A DNA stretch of 64,000 bases. Origin: Ceriagrion tenellum (lineage: Eukaryota > Arthropoda > Insecta > Odonata > Coenagrionidae). The notes below the pieces were generated by a model. That model saw only the letters and a list, made by a program, of their open reading frames with translations. It had not been told where the DNA came from and ran no database searches. Below, in pieces: positions 59,550 to 64,000 of the stretch; within the stretch, counting starts at the first letter, position 1; each line of letters starts with the position of its first letter. The DNA is taken from assembly GCA_963169105.1 (NCBI GenBank), contig OY720639.1, positions 48,775,848 through 48,839,847 of the forward strand, in the 5' to 3' direction. The translations under genes and the position numbers were made by a program.

Positions 59550-62500
59550 GTGAGTAGATTTTTATTTCCGTTGCTTCTCACAAAAGCGTGCGTTTCCTTT
59601 TTTTTACTACCCTCGGAGTGCTTTCCCCTGTCCAGTGTTAGTGGAGGAGTACTTACTGGAGGACAGGATTTTACGAATATTTCACGACTGCCGTGTCAGT
59701 GGAAGTCTCAGCGGCTGGTATATTGTGCGAATTCTTACAGAGAAGCGTGTTTTTTTTCCACTTTGATGATGCTATTATCTTGATGCTGGGCTTGGTATTT
59801 CATTCGTTGTGTTGATCATGGTTTACGATAATATTTAGGCGATCCTCGTGTAAGGCAGTCCTAAACATAAATATTGATTATCATGCATGTTGCCACTTGT
59901 ACGTAATGGGTGTTAGTGGTGAACATCACCCTCAAGTTCTGTTACTCATCCCCCCATGTATGAGTTGAAGTTTAAATTTTCCCCTCCCCGAGTATCGCGA
60001 AATCCCTGGTTTAATCCCTCTTGTTGCCCGTTGTTCAGCGTTTTCTGTGTGATGGTGGCTATAGTTGTATATATATTTAATCAGTTTTTAAAAGGAGGAA
60101 ACGTGCCAAAACATTGTATTCTTGATTACAGTTCAAGCGCAGTTAAAAACAATAGAAATTCACATACAATTGTCACACAATTGACTTCATTAGCATCAGC
60201 GCTTAACTCCACCGTAGACCAGGATTAGGTGAACACCACACCGAACAGTGCCCATTGCACGAAATTTCCATGTGGTGTTGTGACTTTTTTCCTCGGGATT
60301 TCGGTACTTCGCTAAGGAGAATTTAGTAACAGTGTCTCGTGCTATAACCGTTTCTCTGTCGGTCCATCGCGTTTCATCACTTTACTTACTCCAGTGAATA
60401 GTATAGTGGGTATATGGATTTCTTTGAATTTATGACGAAAGATAGCAATGCATATATCACTAGGATTTCATCTTCTTGGTGATGAACAAGGATATATTAT
60501 CATTTCGTACATTACGCGAATAGAACAGCCAGAACTGCTGTTAATTTTATGACGTTCCAAAATATTGAAGAAATTGCCGTGCTTGCTTGTGGCTTGGGAT
60601 TCACCAGTGCTAAAAAATTCAAATATATGTATACTTTTTAGCTTTACCTATTCGCGAGTGCCTCTTGAAAACATTCATTGTTCAGAGTTTTCCATGTGGT
60701 TCCGTGTTCATTTTTTCACCCTGGATTTCAGTAATCTCACGGCAAGTGCGAAACGTGTGTTTCTGTTAAAATCGTGCTCCATCCGTTCGTACGTTGGAGT
60801 ATCACGATGTATTTCTTTACTAATACCTGTTAGTATTATTATCTTTTTAAACATACCATTATTTTTTAAACATTTTAAACATGTTTCCTCTCTTACATAT
60901 AACATTTCGAGCATCTGTGTGACATTTTCTGTTTCTCTGTATAAATTAGAACTCATTGTTGTCCACAGACTTGTATTTCTGATCTTAGTATCGATAGGAA
61001 CTGTCATTTACAAGGTAGATTCATTAAGTAGCAGTCGTTGCTCGTTCATATAATTCTCCTCGGGAGGATTAGGGAGGGTAGGATACCATAATATGCGTTA
61101 AAAGAATTAGGAGTGTAGCAAGTATATATATATTGAGTGACGTGTATGAGTCAAGTAAAGTCGAAATCCTTTATTTTTATGCAGTTTTCTACTGATTTGT
61201 GATCAGTGTAATATTTCTTTTCACTTACTTACGTGAAGTGTTTATCAAGATTATTTGATTGCTGGTATACGAAGGAGTGAAAAACGATTCATGTTGCCAC
61301 TCAGGAGAATATAAGATGCTCCCACGTAAATCGCCTTTACTTCGCGCAGGGATAGGAAATCTTTTTCATCTAAAATACACTCGTACGATTATGTGTGTGT
61401 GTCTGAGATACGCGGAAGGAGAAAGAAAACAATGTCAACCATTCAGTAGCATTAATGATACATGAAAGAAGTATTTCGCTGTTTCAATCCTTCTATGACT
61501 GTTAGAGAAATATATTTTCTTTTTTTGTCGTAAAGAAACTCGGTGCTAACGTAAAGTAACGAAGCGACTCGCAGTGTAGTATGTAGAACTAGATGTAGAA
61601 AATTAAAGACAGAAGCCGTTAATTTGTATTTTTAATAATAATTATTAATTTATAGATGCAGAGTTAATTCCTTAGATGATAAATGTATTATAATTATTAC
61701 TCTTTATGGATGCATTGAGACGCGTAGCGCATGTCGGCAGTTTTTAAAATTATTTATCCTTACCCATTGAGGATAAAAAGTAATATTTGTTGATGGAAAT
61801 TTTTGCTACCATCGATAAGGCTATTTATTTTATGCTACTATGAATAGATGCTGTTCAGAGCTAATCTAGATATATTCGAACATAGGTCTTGGTGTTTGCA
61901 AATGCTACGTTTGGAAGTGATGATGAGGAAAATATGTCATAAATATTTTTGCGAATGTTTGAAATTTAATTTATCTCCTAGTTTTTTATTTTCATTTATT
62001 AATTTTTAATTAATTCTTTTTAGAGATTCAATTAGGTAGAAATACGACTTTACCTCCAATGTGAAACTCCATAACATTCCTAAGATTTGAATCCTTGTAT
62101 GAAAAGTTACGTATTTTTTAACGGCCACTAAAATTCTATTTTCTAGCTTGGGAGGAGAAGGCTATCTTTTGTTGCCCTAATGACGGAATTAAATTTTTTG
62201 TAGACAAAATGTGTGACCCTTATTTCTTAAACTTGGGAAAACAAGTTCTTACGTTTTCATGGGAAAAATTATCCCTTTTCTGCACCATGGACACAAAGGT
62301 CTTTCCTGTGATTTTGTTTCCTGTTGGGACCATTTTCTTGTTTGCTCCTTTTCAATTAGGTTCAAGTGAACTTGAATGTAGTTTCTCTTTTCATTGTTGC
62401 GAACACCTTATAACTGTCAAAATAATTGCTCCGTTATAAGGAAAGCATGGGTATCTTGAGAAAGTGGAAATCAAGGCTCGAGTCCCATAAAAAAAAGTTT

Positions 62501-64000
62501 GACTCACAGCCTCAATACAGTTTGTTCTTGGTTCGAACCAGTGTAGTTGAGTTTGATAAAATTTAGTTATATTTAGCCTTCAATTGTACAATTATCATGC
62601 CTATGATTTGAGTGCAAAGAAAGTGACGTTGTGTTGAAGTTACTACCTTAGGAAACTAATTTAGATTCCATTTCCTTTTTTGTTTATGTAGATTGTTGGC
62701 TTTTCATCATCTCTCCTCTATTTTCATCAAATAATTGCACTCTTACGCCCATGTAATTAAAAATAAATACCCCTTCTGTTCTGGCTGTGACTGCTCAACG
62801 AAGGCACTGTTCCCTTAGATGCCTTTCGCGGTTGTATTTATTTCTCTTTTAAATAAAGTTTAATGTTTTGAGGCTTGGAATCGTAATTATTAATTTTAAT
62901 ATCTGTTGAAGAAATTATTCCCTTTGGTCAGAGTTTAATACTTGCGCGTGCAGTTACATATTTCTATTCGTTGTGACTTAAAAAGAGGACTTTGGTTTTG
63001 TTCTCCCGAGCACCGGAAATTCGGGAGCTTTATCCTCTATTCTGTCGAATTTTCCCTTTGTTCAGTTTAAAATATTATCTTTCTGGGGTATCAAATAACG
63101 GGAACAATATGAGATTATGTGTGTTTACAAAAGAATTCCGCGACTTTATCCGAAATTCACGGCCTCGTGGCAAATACTTGGCAGCACGGAAGAGGATATT
63201 GCGTAAAGAAGAAAAAAAACTTGTGAAGTCGTGATATGAATTGCTTTTGGCGTCGTAAAAACTCATTATGTATTTCGGAAACATCGCTCCGATTTTTTTT
63301 GTTCACAATTGTTTGTAAACAGTATTGATTGCTTTCCATATTCTCAGTATTTTCCGCTTTCAAATGTGAAATTAAATTACAGCGTGTGGGCAGCGATACT
63401 CAATGGTGTGAAAGAATGGATAATAACGTAATTTCCAACTTTAAATCGAACTAAAGAATTAATCAATTTAATTTATTAATGGCAACGTTATAATTTGAAT
63501 AATGAAGTGAAAAGGGATCTGATTGCGGGCATTGTACTTTGGATATAGTGGGACCGCAGGTGCGGCCAGTAGGATGCCGACTGTGATGTTTAACGTTTGG
63601 ACGAGCAAGCTTCGGAGATTGTTCTTCAACGTTGTCTGCTGAGCATTTGAATCGCAACTAGAGGGTTAATGTTAAATTTATGGCGCAATCCAGTTTCAAG
63701 GGACAAATTGTGGAGTTTCCCGAATTTCCAAGAAGCATTTGTCTAAATTATGACAGGATAATAATTGGGTGGAGAACTATGCAATATGATCTCGGTTTGT
63801 CACGAAAAACTATTGTTACCTCCAATCTGGCTGTAAGCCGTCCATTAACTAGTAATGAGTGGTGAAAGTAAAAAATTGAGATATCAGGTGTGGCTTTATT
63901 ATCCGAATGGTATAATGAATTGCGAATATTTTTTATGGGAAGGCTACTTTAGAATCCATCGAGGTCGCCTACATTCCTATAACGTCGTCATAATGAGCTA
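59550..64000 (+). other. Presumed first intron of the host gene (start)
   Basis: It begins with GTGAGTAG and continues AT-rich to the end of the window. No acceptor-linked exon continuing the frame could be recognised. The longest plus-strand frame (60,565-61,053) is T-rich and motif-free. Frames at 62,209-62,439, 62,992-63,234 and 63,680-63,865 are equally unassigned. A short CR1-like LINE end lies at 61,541-61,600. Confidence 0.5.
61541..61600 (+). repeat. CR1-like LINE 3' terminus
   Basis: CGACTCGCAGTGTAGTATGT followed by AGATGTAGAA matches the 3' ends at 21,520-21,555, 28,145-28,175 and 42,228-42,260. Only about the last 60 bp of the element are present. Confidence 0.55.

Noticed and set aside
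56388..60722. CAGGGTGAAAA at 56,388 and its inverted match near 60,722 as ends of another hAT element
   Set aside because: The 8-bp flanks differ (ATTGTTGC versus GATTTCAG) and the interval would enclose the host gene start; chance match.
60565..61053. 162-residue plus-strand frame in the intron
   Set aside because: It is hydrophobic only because the DNA is T-rich; there is no motif and no splice site linking it to the upstream exon. The antisense frame (61,007-60,708) is also unassigned.
62531..62541. GGTTCGAACCA as a tRNA B box
   Set aside because: The word is a self-palindrome; no A box, acceptor stem or cloverleaf can be drawn on either strand.
1..64000. CRISPR array, bacterial operon, rRNA or integrated virus
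   Set aside because: No regularly spaced repeats, no polycistronic gene packing, no rRNA-like conserved blocks and no capsid or polymerase frames of viral type were seen.

Overview
This is AT-rich, intron-bearing eukaryotic DNA. It is most likely from an arthropod: it is sparse in genes and full of old, mutated transposon copies of the hAT, CR1-like LINE and endonuclease/RT-type LINE kinds common in insect genomes. There is no bacterial-style gene packing, operon, CRISPR array or rRNA. The species cannot be fixed from the sequence.

Layout. (1) 44-4358: a 4.3-kb hAT-type DNA transposon with 11-bp terminal inverted repeats and a perfect 8-bp target-site duplication. It holds a broken minus-strand transposase, a 445-bp MITE with its own perfect 8-bp duplication (475-935), and a long imperfect inverted repeat near 3.3-3.6 kb. 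(2) 4.9-48.7 kb: mostly non-coding DNA seeded with decayed LINE pieces on both strands: CR1-like at about 5.0, 16.3, 21.3, 27.5, 36 and 41-42 kb, and endonuclease/RT-type tails at about 13.0, 18.6, 25.5, 28.5, 33.3 and 37.5 kb. It also holds small foldback or MITE-like units (29.9, 32.0, 46.3 kb), an unnamed repeat family seen three times (17.8, 19.1, 38.6 kb), a 40-bp tandem duplication (22.75 kb) and a purine-rich stretch with a G-quadruplex motif (43.2-43.7 kb). (3) 48,698-53,331: a second large hAT-like element, 4,618 bp, with an 8-bp target-site duplication and very GC-rich, CGG-repeat subterminal regions. It has no visible transposase and carries dead LINE sequence inside. (4) 53.3-58.3 kb: non-coding DNA with two weak LINE fragments. 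(5) 58.4-64 kb: the only convincing host gene. A G-rich, then CpG-rich promoter/leader region leads to a first coding exon at 59,420-59,549 on the plus strand, which ends at a strong GTGAGT donor. The rest of the window looks like its first intron.

No working multi-gene system is visible. The best-supported unusual content is structural: nested hAT insertions whose ends and duplications can be read exactly, the GC-rich hAT ends, and the three-copy unnamed repeat. Every transposon coding region seen is broken by frameshifts, stops or deletions. The host gene could not be named from its 43 visible residues.
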